A stretch of 64,000 bases of DNA from Pseudomonas sp. CFBP13508 (GTDB lineage: Bacteria > Pseudomonadota > Gammaproteobacteria > Pseudomonadales > Pseudomonadaceae): assembly GCF_005233515.1 (NCBI RefSeq), contig NZ_QFZZ01000005.1:310001-374000 (forward strand), read 5' to 3'. The translations under genes and the position numbers were made by a program. The notes below the pieces were generated by a model, which ran no database searches, was not told the DNA's origin, and saw only the letters and a program-made list of their open reading frames with translations. Below, piece by piece: positions 9,346 to 16,974 of the stretch (position 1 is the stretch's first letter; each line of letters begins with the position of its first letter).

Positions 9346-9783
9346 TCAGGGCAACCGCACCAAATCCCCCTTCAAAGCCACCCGGGTAACAAAAACTCCT
9401 GCCCTGCACTCGTAGGTATTCAAATCCTTGCGTACACGCTGGTCGTAGTAACTGACGATATTGACCACCGCATTCGCTCCGACCCGCTTGGCATCAGCCT
9501 GCAATTTGATCAGATTCGACTGCAGCACCCATTCGCACGAAGCCTGATCGCTCTTGTTGAAGCCGTTGGTTTTCAAATCACTGACCACCCCTTGGCGCAG
9601 CAACTGCTGAGTGCCCTGCGGCCCGTTGCCGATCAGGTAGAACTTCACACTGCCATCCAGCCGACCGGCGCGAATCGCGTCCGATAGCACGGTTTCGAAA
9701 GGCATGTACATGAGGTTGGTGGCATGGCTGGCACTTGGCAGCAGGGCGATAAGCGCAGCGGCCATCAGGGCTTTCACTTGCAT
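9346..9783 (-). CDS. Small exported protein, paralogue of the last APE-operon gene
   Basis: A 145-residue protein with a clear Sec signal peptide (MQVKALMAAALIALLPSASHA, predicted cut after SHA). The mature part has the words GSVKFYLIGN, NGFNKSD, SCEW, GANAVVNIVSYY and TYECRAG. Two Cys, in SCEW and YEC, are shared with the neighbour at 10320-10763 and could form a disulphide. Such Pseudomonas proteins are often labelled 'excinuclease ATPase subunit', but I see no Walker motif, so that label looks wrong. The GANAV segment recalls RcsF/YbjQ-like folds, which is only a weak hint. The start was chosen for AAGGAG 6 bp upstream. Function is unknown, probably periplasmic. Confidence 0.75.
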   Translation of the reverse strand: MQVKALMAAALIALLPSASHATNLMYMPFETVLSDAIRAGRLDGSVKFYLIGNGPQGTQQLLRQGVVSDLKTNGFNKSDQASCEWVLQSNLIKLQADAKRVGANAVVNIVSYYDQRVRKDLNTYECRAGVFVTRVALKGDLVRLP

Positions 9784-9969
9784 GGTCATCTCCTTTGACG
9801 GTGAAAGAGAACTGCGAGGGCAGGTACTGAGCCGGGACCTGCTTAAGCGAGTGTAGATGGTGGAAGGGAGCAAGGGGATTGCAGAGAGCTACATTTCCCG
9901 TTACGGATCTGCCTTAGGGGAACGCTCGATTTTTGCGCAAAATCGCCTCTTTTTCAGTGAGTGCCACGG

Positions 9970-10205
9970 ATGCCTCTTCGATACCAGCCCAAGGAGGGCA
10001 GCGTGCTGATTTGCGATTTCAGAGGCTATGAAGTGCCTGAGATGGTGAAAGTCAGGCCCGTTGTCGTTCTGCGTAAACACCGCAGCAATAGTCTGTTGGT
10101 GGGACTGTGATGGCACTGAATATGGCGCCGAGAGGCGAAACGCCAGCCGTTGTCTGCCAATGCATTTCAAGCAATACTGCCTGCGTTCCCGAAAGGGGTT
10201 TGTGA
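9970..10205 (+). pseudogene. Decayed PemK/MazF-family toxin gene (remnant)
   Basis: Reading from ATG 9970 gives 46 codons (MPLRYQPKEGSVLICDFRGY, then EVPEMVKVRPVVVLRKHRSN) ending at TGA 10108-10110. This start resembles a PemK/MazF-like subgroup with the pattern GSVLxCDF...PEMVKxRPVVV. A shift near 10101 continues with GTVMALNMAPRGETPAVVCQ, which fits the next family block (xTVVALSTTAP), before a stop at 10203-10205. The expected second half, about 60 residues, is missing. No antitoxin gene is visible beside it. It lies in the 536-bp space between the two small exported-protein genes. Identification is by motif only. Confidence 0.5.
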
Positions 10206-10280
10206 GACTCTGAGGATCCTGGGCAACCAGCCATCGCAGAGCCAGGCAGGTAATCGGCGATGACAAGCCAACCTGTCTGT

Positions 10281-10306
10281 GAAAGGGCGCCGAATGGCGC
10301 CCTTTG
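10281..10306 (-). terminator. Rho-independent terminator ending the APE operon
   Basis: Perfect 10-bp stem AAAGGGCGCC / GGCGCCCTTT with a four-base loop, 14 bp after the stop of the last minus-strand gene (10320). The T-run is short (three), so efficiency is uncertain, but it is the only strong hairpin at the end of the operon. Confidence 0.7.
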
Positions 10307-10319
10307 TCGTTTCTGGCGG

Positions 10320-10763
10320 TTACTGAACCTTCGCCAGATCACCCTTCAGCGCAACGCCTGCCATGATCGCGCCGGCGTGGCATTCGTAGGTTTGCGCGTC
10401 CTTGCGCTCGTTGCGCTTGTAGAAACTGACGATGTTGGTCACGGCGTTGGCGCCGGCGTTTTTCGCGGCCTGGTGCAGGCTGATGATTGCCGATTGTGCG
10501 ACCCATTCGCAGGCGACTTCGTCGGATTTGTTGAAGGCGTTGGTTTTCTTGTTGGTCACGGCGTCGGGGCTGACCACGGTGACTTTGCCGGCCGGGGTGT
10601 TGCCGGCCAGATAGAATTTCACGCTGCCATCGATCTTGCCGGAGCGGGTGGCCTCGGCGACGGCTTTGTCGAATGGCAGGTAGACCGCCGTGTCGCGGGC
10701 CTGGCTGACTGCTGGCAGGGCGCAAAGCAGCAGGGTGACGGCGGCGAGTTTGTGGAAGTGCAT
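10320..10763 (-). CDS. Small exported protein at the end of the APE operon
   Basis: A 147-residue protein with a signal peptide (MHFHKLAAVTLLLCALPAVS, cut near QA-RD). It is clearly paralogous to the protein at 9346-9783, sharing GSVKFYLAGN, NAFNKSDE, ACEW, GANAVTNIVSFY, TYECHAG and GVALKGDL. The start has AAGGAG about 6 bp upstream. It begins only 29 bp after the apeR stop and is followed by a terminator, so it is probably the last gene of the APE transcript. No enzymatic motif is visible. A periplasmic role linked to pigment assembly is possible only by position. Confidence 0.75.
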   Translation of the reverse strand: MHFHKLAAVTLLLCALPAVSQARDTAVYLPFDKAVAEATRSGKIDGSVKFYLAGNTPAGKVTVVSPDAVTNKKTNAFNKSDEVACEWVAQSAIISLHQAAKNAGANAVTNIVSFYKRNERKDAQTYECHAGAIMAGVALKGDLAKVQ

Positions 10764-10792
10764 GAAGGTCTCCTTGACCTGGATTGATTCGG

Positions 10793-12019
10793 TTACGGCC
10801 AGCGGCGGAAGATCAACGAGGTGTTGACGCCGCCGAAAGCGAAATTGTTGTTCATCACGTAGTCGTGGTGCATCTGGCGGAATTCGCCGCGCAGGTAATC
10901 GAGCTTGCCGCAGTGCGGGTCGACCTCGTCGAGGTTGAAGGTGTGCACGTACTGATCGCTGTTGAGCATCTCGATGCTGAACCATGACTCCAGCGCACCG
11001 CAGGCACCGAGGGTGTGGCCGAGGAAACTCTTCTGCGAGCTGATCGGCATGTGTTCGCCGAACAGGCTGCTGGTGGCCAGCGTTTCGGCGATGTCGCCCT
11101 GTTCGGTCGCGGTGCCGTGGCCGTTCACATAGCCGATGGCGTCCGGGCTGACGCCGGCATCTTCCAGGGCCAGTTCCATGGCGCGGCGCATCGTGACCTG
11201 TTCCGGGCGGGTGGTGTGCTGGCCGTCGGCGTTGCTGCCGAAACCGACGATTTCCGCGTGAATGTGCGCGCCACGGGCGAGGGCGTGTTCCAGCTCCTCA
11301 AGCACCAGCATGCCGCCACCTTCACCGATCACCAGACCGTCGCGGCCCTTGTCGTACGGGCGTGGGCTGGTCTGTGGTGCATCGTTTTTCAGGCTGGTGG
11401 CGTAGAGCGCGTCGAACACCATGGCTTCGGTCGGGCACAGCTCTTCGGCGCCGCCGGCGAGCATCAACGGCAGGCGGCCGAACTTGATTGCTTCGTAGGC
11501 GTAGCCGATGCCCTGGCTGCCGCTGGTGCAGGCGCTGGAGGTGGGGATCAGGCGGCCGGTGAGGCCGAAGAAGATGCTGATATTGGCGGCGGTGGTGTGC
11601 GGCATCATCCGCACATAGGAGTTGGCGTTCAGGCCCTCGGCCACCGAATTGAGCAGCATGTTGCCGAACGCTTTGATTTCGTCAGTGCTACCGGTAGATG
11701 ACCCACAAGCGACGCCCATGCGCCCGTCCTTGATCGATTCGTCACCGAGCAGGCCAGCATCGGCCAGAGCCTTTTCTGCTGCGCCGACCGCCAGTCGCGA
11801 AACCCGGCCCATGCTGCGCAACTGCTTGCGGGTCCAGTGCGACGGTACGAGAAAATCATCGATAGGCCCGGCCAGACGCGTGTTCAGCTCAGTGAAGCGA
11901 TCCCACTCGTCCATGCGGCGAATGCCACTGCGATTGGCCGCGAAATTGCCGGCAATGGTTTGCCAGTCGCTGCCCAGTGAGGTGATGCCGGCCATGCCGG
12001 TGACGACGACGCGCTTCAT
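10793..12019 (-). CDS. apeR: Beta-ketoacyl-ACP synthase (ApeR-like)
   Basis: A 408-residue FabF-type ketosynthase that would condense malonyl-ACP with the growing chain in aryl polyene synthesis. All three catalytic residues are present: Cys164 (SSACTSG), His301 (NGHGTAT) and His335 (FLGHTLGA), plus Lys330. ATG 12019 overlaps the apeQ stop as TGATG with GGAGG about 9 bp upstream. A GTG at 12025 would be too close to that site. In the E. coli CFT073 APE system the second, non-CLF ketosynthase is ApeR, and its place after the reductase gene supports this name. The exact step it serves is not readable from sequence. Confidence 0.88.
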   Translation of the reverse strand: MKRVVVTGMAGITSLGSDWQTIAGNFAANRSGIRRMDEWDRFTELNTRLAGPIDDFLVPSHWTRKQLRSMGRVSRLAVGAAEKALADAGLLGDESIKDGRMGVACGSSTGSTDEIKAFGNMLLNSVAEGLNANSYVRMMPHTTAANISIFFGLTGRLIPTSSACTSGSQGIGYAYEAIKFGRLPLMLAGGAEELCPTEAMVFDALYATSLKNDAPQTSPRPYDKGRDGLVIGEGGGMLVLEELEHALARGAHIHAEIVGFGSNADGQHTTRPEQVTMRRAMELALEDAGVSPDAIGYVNGHGTATEQGDIAETLATSSLFGEHMPISSQKSFLGHTLGACGALESWFSIEMLNSDQYVHTFNLDEVDPHCGKLDYLRGEFRQMHHDYVMNNNFAFGGVNTSLIFRRWP

Positions 12020-12747
12020 CAGCACAGGCCTCCGTTGACGGCCAGCACCTGGCGGGTGATGTACGAGGCTTCCGCCGACATCAGGAAATTCACCGCAGCG
12101 GCCACTTCTTCCGGGGTGCCCATGCGCTGCGCGGGGATCATTTTCATCAGTTCCTCCACCGGCACGTTTTCGTCGAGCATGGCCGTGTCGATCAGGCCAG
12201 GGGCGACGCAGTTAACCGTAATTTTGCGCTTGCCCAGCTCGATCGCCAACGCCTTTGCCGCACCGATCACACCGGCTTTCGAGGCGCTGTAATTGACTTG
12301 CCCACGGTTGCCGATCAGGCCCGACACCGAGGTGATGCAGACGATGCGTCCGGCGGCGCGACGACGGATCATCGGCATCATCACCGGGTGCAGAACGTTG
12401 TAGAAACCGTCGAGGTTGGTGCGCAGGACCACGTCCCAATCGTCATCGCTCAGCGCCGGAAACGCGCCGTCGCGGGTCAGCCCGGCGTTAAGCACCACGC
12501 CGTAATAGGCGCCATGGTTTTCGACGTCGGCCTCGAGAATGCTTTTACAGGTTTCACGGTCGGCGACGTCGAATTGCAGGATGCGCGCGCGGCGACCCAG
12601 TGCTTCGATTTCGGCCTGCACCGCTTGGGCTTCAGTCATGCCGCTGCGGCAATGCAGGACGATGTCATGCCCGGCCTGCGCCAGACGCAAGGCAATGGCG
12701 CGGCCGATGCCACGGCTGGAGCCGGTGACCAGTACGGATTCAGTCAT
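12019..12747 (-). CDS. apeQ: 3-oxoacyl-ACP reductase (ApeQ-like, FabG family)
   Basis: A 242-residue short-chain dehydrogenase/reductase. The NADPH-binding glycine motif TGSSRGIG is at 8-15, NAG at 87-89, and the catalytic Ser140, Tyr153 and Lys157 (YSASK) are all present. It should reduce the beta-keto group after each condensation, before dehydration to the polyene double bond. Its start overlaps the end of the dehydratase gene by 8 bp, and it is coupled to apeR through TGATG. Length and motifs are ordinary for FabG; the assignment to aryl polyenes comes from context. Confidence 0.9.
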   Translation of the reverse strand: MTESVLVTGSSRGIGRAIALRLAQAGHDIVLHCRSGMTEAQAVQAEIEALGRRARILQFDVADRETCKSILEADVENHGAYYGVVLNAGLTRDGAFPALSDDDWDVVLRTNLDGFYNVLHPVMMPMIRRRAAGRIVCITSVSGLIGNRGQVNYSASKAGVIGAAKALAIELGKRKITVNCVAPGLIDTAMLDENVPVEELMKMIPAQRMGTPEEVAAAVNFLMSAEASYITRQVLAVNGGLC

Positions 12748-13204
12748 CGTGCGACTCCTTTGTCTGTTGCAGATATTGGTTGGCTTGCGGCGGACGGAAC
12801 ACGTTCAGGCGGGCGCTGGCATGAATGCCGTCGCCGTGGATGTGACATTCGAATACGCCCATGCCGTTGTCGTCTTCCAGTGAGCGCAGGCCATGGATGG
12901 TCAGCTCGCTGCCGGGCGCAAAGGCTTCGACGTTGCACTCGAATTTGCGCGTGCCGAGCAGAAAGCCCAGCTCCGGCGGATTGCCTTTTTGCCGGGCGTG
13001 GCAACCGGCGAAAGCGGCGACGCTCTGTGCCATCAGCTCGACGCCGACCCACGCCGGCAGGCTGCCGTCGGGCAGGTTGAACAGGCCGTCGGGCTTGACC
13101 GTGAGGCGAGTGAAAATCTGCTCATCGTCGAAGCGCTCGATGGCGTCGATCAGGATCATGTCGCCGGCATGCGGCAGCAGTTCGGCGAGCGGCCAGTGGC
13201 TCAT
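12740..13204 (-). CDS. apeP: 3-hydroxyacyl-ACP dehydratase (ApeP-like hotdog protein)
   Basis: A 154-residue single-hotdog dehydratase of the ApeP family. PHAGDM near the N-terminus carries the likely catalytic His12, and Glu56 in GVELMAQ is the likely acid/base partner. It would remove water from 3-hydroxyacyl-ACP to form the trans double bonds of the polyene. In the described E. coli system ApeP works as a heterodimer with ApeI. Here the ApeI-like domain is fused to the ligase (24648-26327), so the pair would have to form between this protein and that domain. ATGA overlap with apeO upstream. Confidence 0.85.
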   Translation of the reverse strand: MSHWPLAELLPHAGDMILIDAIERFDDEQIFTRLTVKPDGLFNLPDGSLPAWVGVELMAQSVAAFAGCHARQKGNPPELGFLLGTRKFECNVEAFAPGSELTIHGLRSLEDDNGMGVFECHIHGDGIHASARLNVFRPPQANQYLQQTKESHDD

Positions 13205-14397
13205 GGTGCGTCTCCGATAATCAGGCTGACGTTGTTGCCGCCGAAGGCAAACGAGTTGCTCATCAGGTAGCGCGGTGCAATGGACGTCAGGCGTTCGCTC
13301 GCGGTCACCCAGTTGAGCGGCGGCAGCGCGGGATCGGCCTGGCCATCCCAGATGTGCGGCGGCAACGCCTGTGCAGGGTTTTCGGCACTCAGGCTCAACC
13401 AGCAGAACGCCGCTTCCAGCGCGCCGGCGGCGCCGAGGGTGTGACCGGTCAGCGGCTTGGTTGACGAGCAGGCGACGCCTTCGGGAAACAGCGCCGCGAC
13501 CGCCAGACTTTCCATCGCGTCGTTGTGCTGGGTCGCGGTGCCGTGCAGGTTCAGGTAGTTGATTTGCCCGGCTTGCAGACCAGCGCGGCCAAGCGCTTTC
13601 TGCATCGCTTGCAGGGCGCCGCGGCCGCTCGGCTCCGGCGCGGAAATATGGTGCGCATCGGAGCTCGCGCCCGTCCCCAGCAGGGCGATGCCCGGACCTT
13701 CGCCGCGCTGTTTGCTCATCACGAACAGTACCGCTGCCTCGCCGATATTGATGCCGTTGCGGTTGGCGGAAAAAGGATTGCAGCGCTCATCTGAAACGGC
13801 CTCCAGCGAAGAGAAACCGTTCAGCGTGAGCTTGCACAGACTGTCGACGCCGCCGCACAGCACCGCGTCGCACAGGCCCAGATCGAGCAGGCGCTGAGCG
13901 CTCATCAGCGCGCGGGCGCTGGAAGTGCAGGCAGTGGAAATCACGTAGGCCGGGCCGCTCAGTTGCAGCCATTCGGCGAGGAAATTCGCCGGGGCGCCGA
14001 GTTCCTGCTGGCGATAGTCGTACTCGGGGGGAAATTGCTGTTCGCGGATGTAATGCGCCAGACCCCGGCTGGCCTCGTCGATACCCGAGGTGCTGGTGCC
14101 GAGCACCACGCCGATGCGCTCACGGCCATAGGTCTGGATCGCGCGATCGATGTCGTCACGAATCTGCAGCGCGGCTTCCAGCAACAGCCGATTGTTGCGG
14201 CTGCTGTGCTCGACCAGGTCCGCAGGGATCGCCGCCAATTCACCGTGTACGCCGGCCACAGGCAGCTCACGCTCGGCGACCCAGCCGGACTCGCGGCGCA
14301 TGCCCGAACAGTCGCCGGCAAACAGATTGCGCGCGACTTCAGACTTGTCGCGGCCCAAAGCGCAGATCACGCCGAGGGCATTCAGGTAAGCGGTCAT
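13201..14397 (-). CDS. apeO: Beta-ketoacyl-ACP synthase (ApeO-like)
   Basis: A 398-residue ketosynthase with Cys157 (STACTSS), His285 (LHGTAT) and His319 (TGHTLGA), so catalytically competent. It is clearly diverged from the ketosynthase at 10793-12019. In the characterised APE pathway ApeO is the main chain-elongating ketosynthase and pairs with the chain-length-factor-like ApeC, here encoded at 28171-28896. The ATG overlaps the lipoprotein gene stop as ATGA, and the stop overlaps apeP the same way, so translation is probably coupled along this stretch. Confidence 0.88.
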   Translation of the reverse strand: MTAYLNALGVICALGRDKSEVARNLFAGDCSGMRRESGWVAERELPVAGVHGELAAIPADLVEHSSRNNRLLLEAALQIRDDIDRAIQTYGRERIGVVLGTSTSGIDEASRGLAHYIREQQFPPEYDYRQQELGAPANFLAEWLQLSGPAYVISTACTSSARALMSAQRLLDLGLCDAVLCGGVDSLCKLTLNGFSSLEAVSDERCNPFSANRNGINIGEAAVLFVMSKQRGEGPGIALLGTGASSDAHHISAPEPSGRGALQAMQKALGRAGLQAGQINYLNLHGTATQHNDAMESLAVAALFPEGVACSSTKPLTGHTLGAAGALEAAFCWLSLSAENPAQALPPHIWDGQADPALPPLNWVTASERLTSIAPRYLMSNSFAFGGNNVSLIIGDAP

Positions 14398-15005
14398 GGC
14401 GTCGATTCACCTAACTGGGAAACGCGATAGTGCGGGCCTTGAGGCAGGTCCAATTGGAAGCTCAGCGGTTGTGAATAGCGGATGTTCCAGCGCGCCGGCA
14501 GTGAACGCTGATCGGCCTGTTGCCGGGCGTCGGGATAATTGCGCAGCAACTCGGCGGAAGGCGTCAAAGCGAACAGCAATGCCGCGAACAACTCCCGCGC
14601 TTCCGGGTTCGGCGGCAGCAGACCGTCGGCCTGCCAATGCCCGTCGATCAGTTGCTGGCGGGCCTGGGGAATGCCCAGCGGATCCATCATCGACCAGCGC
14701 GTGCCGGCGCCTTCGCGCTGGATCACCAGCAGCCAGTCCTGACGTTGCCCGGCCTGCTCGCGCTCGATGTGCAGTTGCAGCGGCAGGGGCAATGTCGGGT
14801 TGGCCGCCGGCAGCGGTGGCTGGCTGGCGCAGGCGCTGAGCAGCAAGGCTGACAAAACGATCACCAGCCACGCAGCAATCCCTGTGGGAGCGAGCCTGCT
14901 CGCGAATGCAATCTGACATTCGCCACCTTTGCTGACTGATACACCGCTTTCGCGAGCAGGCTCGCTCCCACAGGGTTTCAGGTGTTCAGATCGATAGCCG
15001 TACAT
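14394..15005 (-). CDS. apeN: DUF3261-type lipoprotein (ApeN-like) with REP-derived leader
   Basis: The open frame has 203 codons. A hydrophobic stretch with lipobox LLLSAC puts the lipidated Cys at residue 59, leaving about 145 mature residues of the DUF3261/ApeN type, thought to act in outer-membrane placement of aryl polyenes. ATG 15005 overlaps the methyltransferase stop as TGATG. Between this start and the lipobox lies a complete paired REP element (14881-14974) read in frame with no stop (residues about 11-42). No ATG with a ribosome binding site lies closer to the lipobox; the only nearby alternative is GTG at codon 48, inside the hydrophobic stretch. Either an unusually long leader is made, or an atypical internal start is used. 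Confidence 0.72.
   Translation of the reverse strand: MYGYRSEHLKPCGSEPARESGVSVSKGGECQIAFASRLAPTGIAAWLVIVLSALLLSACASQPPLPAANPTLPLPLQLHIEREQAGQRQDWLLVIQREGAGTRWSMMDPLGIPQARQQLIDGHWQADGLLPPNPEARELFAALLFALTPSAELLRNYPDARQQADQRSLPARWNIRYSQPLSFQLDLPQGPHYRVSQLGESTP
14881..14974. repeat. REP element inside the apeN leader (copy 3)
   Basis: CCTGTGGGAGCGAGCCTGCT and its reverse complement ending CCCACAGG frame a 94-bp paired REP. Unlike the other five copies it is not intergenic: it lies within the 5' part of the lipoprotein reading frame, 30 bp after the upstream methyltransferase stop. Confidence 0.9.
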
Positions 15006-15730
15006 CAGACAGATTCCTGCAATGGCTTGCGCGCGACGACATTCACCAGCGTTTCTTCACGCTCACCGAATGGCTTGGGTTTGCTCAACCCCAGCCGCTC
15101 CAGCAATCCAAAATCCTTCGACCGGCTCCACCACAGATACGGATAGGAGACATTGCGCTCGGCAAACTCGAAACCCTGCTCGCGGATCATCTGCAGATAG
15201 CCGGCGGCGCTCTTCTGCACATGCATCGGATGGCGGAACAGCCAGCGAATCACCCAGGTATCAATGTAAGCCTCGGTGGATTCGGCGAACAGCAGATAGC
15301 CGCCCGGCTTGAGCACGCGATGGAACTCGGCCAAGGCCTTTTCCTGCTCGACCAGATGATGGAAGGTCTGGTGGCAGAACAGCAGATCGACGCTGGCATC
15401 GGCGACGTTGAGCGTGGCGCAATCGCTGCCGATCAACTCGACTGGCATGCCCAGGCGCGCTGCCTCTTCGGCGCTGAGTTGCAGGCTGTGCGGGTCGGCG
15501 TCGACGCCGATCAGGCGCTGCGGGGCAAAGGTCTGGCGCAGGAGGCCGAAGGACTTGCCCTGACCGCAACCGGCGTCCAGCAGCACCGGGTGTTCCGGCA
15601 GCGCTTCACTGAATAATCCACGCAGATCGTTGATCGCCACGCGCAGCACATGGTGCTGCCAGGTGTGGCTGCGCAGGAACCAGAGACCGAAGCGGGTTTC
15701 CTCGACGTAACTGTCGCTCAGGTAATTCAT
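15005..15730 (-). CDS. apeB: SAM-dependent methyltransferase (ApeB-like)
   Basis: A 241-residue class I methyltransferase. The SAM-binding motif VLLDAGCGQGKS is at about 49-60, the acidic residue ending strand 2 is in IGVDAD, and HRVLKPGGYLLFAEST follows. APE clusters usually carry a methyltransferase (ApeB) that modifies the aryl head, typically ring methylation of the 4-hydroxyphenyl group. That role is taken from the family, not visible here. The start overlaps the flavoprotein stop as ATGA, and the stop is shared with the next start as TGATG. Confidence 0.82.
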   Translation of the reverse strand: MNYLSDSYVEETRFGLWFLRSHTWQHHVLRVAINDLRGLFSEALPEHPVLLDAGCGQGKSFGLLRQTFAPQRLIGVDADPHSLQLSAEEAARLGMPVELIGSDCATLNVADASVDLLFCHQTFHHLVEQEKALAEFHRVLKPGGYLLFAESTEAYIDTWVIRWLFRHPMHVQKSAAGYLQMIREQGFEFAERNVSYPYLWWSRSKDFGLLERLGLSKPKPFGEREETLVNVVARKPLQESV

Positions 15731-16974
15731 GGGGTGTCCTGCGCGCAGAGTTGGGAAATCATCTTCAGCCGGCGCCGCGCTTCACTGACGAACGGGTTGC
15801 GCTCGTCCCAGGCGTAACCGGCGAGGATCGAGCAGATCATCCGGCGAATTTCCGCCTGGCTGTCCTCGTAGAAAATCACGTCCTGGAAGGTGCCGGCGTA
15901 CCAGCCTTCGACGTAGCAGCGGAACGTGTCGACGCCGCGTTTCAACGGCTCGGCGAATTCGCTTTGCCAGTCCACCGTTTCACCCTGCAACTGACGGTGC
16001 AGCACGCCAGCGGCCATGCTCGCCGAACGCATGGCGATGGTCACGCCGGAGGAGAACACCGGATCGAGGAATTCTGCGGCGTTGCCCAACAGCGCGAAGC
16101 CCGGGCCATGCAGGGTTTTCACATTGGCTGCGTAGCCGCCGAGGGTGCGCGCCGGGGTGTCCCAGACCGCGTTGTTCAGAACCCCGGCGAGGCTTGGCGT
16201 CTCGGCGATAAAACTGCGCAGGCAGGCATCCAGGTCGCTGTCGCGGCCCCGGAAATGTTCCTCAGCTGCGACCACGCCCACCGAGCACCGGCCGTTGCTG
16301 AACGGGATGGTCCAGAACCATACATCGCGATGCTCGGGATGGGTGGTGACAAGGATCTTTTCGCGGTCGAACGCCGGATTGTCGATGTGATCTTCAACGT
16401 GGGTGAACACCGCCTGGCGCACCGGGAAATTCGAAGGTGCTTCGAGGTCGAGCAAGCGCGACAACACGCGGCCGTAGCCGCTGGCGTCCAGGACGAAATC
16501 GGCTTCGACGCGGTACTCGCTGCCATCTTCGCGGCGCACATCAAGGAGTGGTTTCGCCTGATCGAAATCGACGCTGAAAATCGCATCGCCATAACGGATC
16601 TCCGCGCCTTGCAGTGCCGCTTGATCGGCCAGCAACTTGTCGAAATCGGCGCGCTGCACCTGGAACGTGGTCGGCTTGCCGGCGGTGAAAGTGTCGCCAA
16701 AATCGAAAGCGCTGTAGCGCTCGCCCCAGGCAAACGCTGCGCCGGTCTTGCGCTGGAAACCGGCGGCGTTGACGGCGTCGAGCATGCCGGCTTCTTCGAC
16801 GAAATCCAGGCAATGGCTGAGCAGGCTTTCGCCGATGGAGAAGCGCGGGAAGTGCTGGCGCTCGAGCACCAGCACATCGTGGCCCTTGCGTTTGAGCAGG
16901 GCGGCGGCGATAGCGCCGGACGGACCGGCACCGATGATCACGACCTGACGGGATTCCATTTCAACGATTGGCAC
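15727..16974 (-). CDS. FAD-dependent halogenase/monooxygenase-family oxidoreductase
   Basis: A 415-residue flavoprotein of the tryptophan-halogenase/geranylgeranyl-reductase superfamily. FAD-binding GAGPSG is at 15-20 and RFSIGESLL follows at 44-52. The motif WxWxIP, usual in flavin-dependent halogenases, is present as WFWTIP at 219-224. Lys76 (FQRKTGAAF) falls where phenolic halogenases have their catalytic lysine. FLDPVFSSGV near the C-terminus lines the FAD site. Xanthomonadins and flexirubins, relatives of aryl polyenes, can be halogenated, so ring halogenation is plausible, but hydroxylation or reduction cannot be excluded. I chose GTG 16974, with GGAG 5 bp upstream; ATG 16959 is the alternative. 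Confidence 0.8.
   Translation of the reverse strand: MPIVEMESRQVVIIGAGPSGAIAAALLKRKGHDVLVLERQHFPRFSIGESLLSHCLDFVEEAGMLDAVNAAGFQRKTGAAFAWGERYSAFDFGDTFTAGKPTTFQVQRADFDKLLADQAALQGAEIRYGDAIFSVDFDQAKPLLDVRREDGSEYRVEADFVLDASGYGRVLSRLLDLEAPSNFPVRQAVFTHVEDHIDNPAFDREKILVTTHPEHRDVWFWTIPFSNGRCSVGVVAAEEHFRGRDSDLDACLRSFIAETPSLAGVLNNAVWDTPARTLGGYAANVKTLHGPGFALLGNAAEFLDPVFSSGVTIAMRSASMAAGVLHRQLQGETVDWQSEFAEPLKRGVDTFRCYVEGWYAGTFQDVIFYEDSQAEIRRMICSILAGYAWDERNPFVSEARRRLKMISQLCAQDTP

Noticed and set aside
9901..10266. 121-codon minus-strand frame between the paralogous exported-protein genes
   Set aside because: No ribosome binding site or family resemblance; the plus strand shows a toxin-gene remnant that explains the sequence better.
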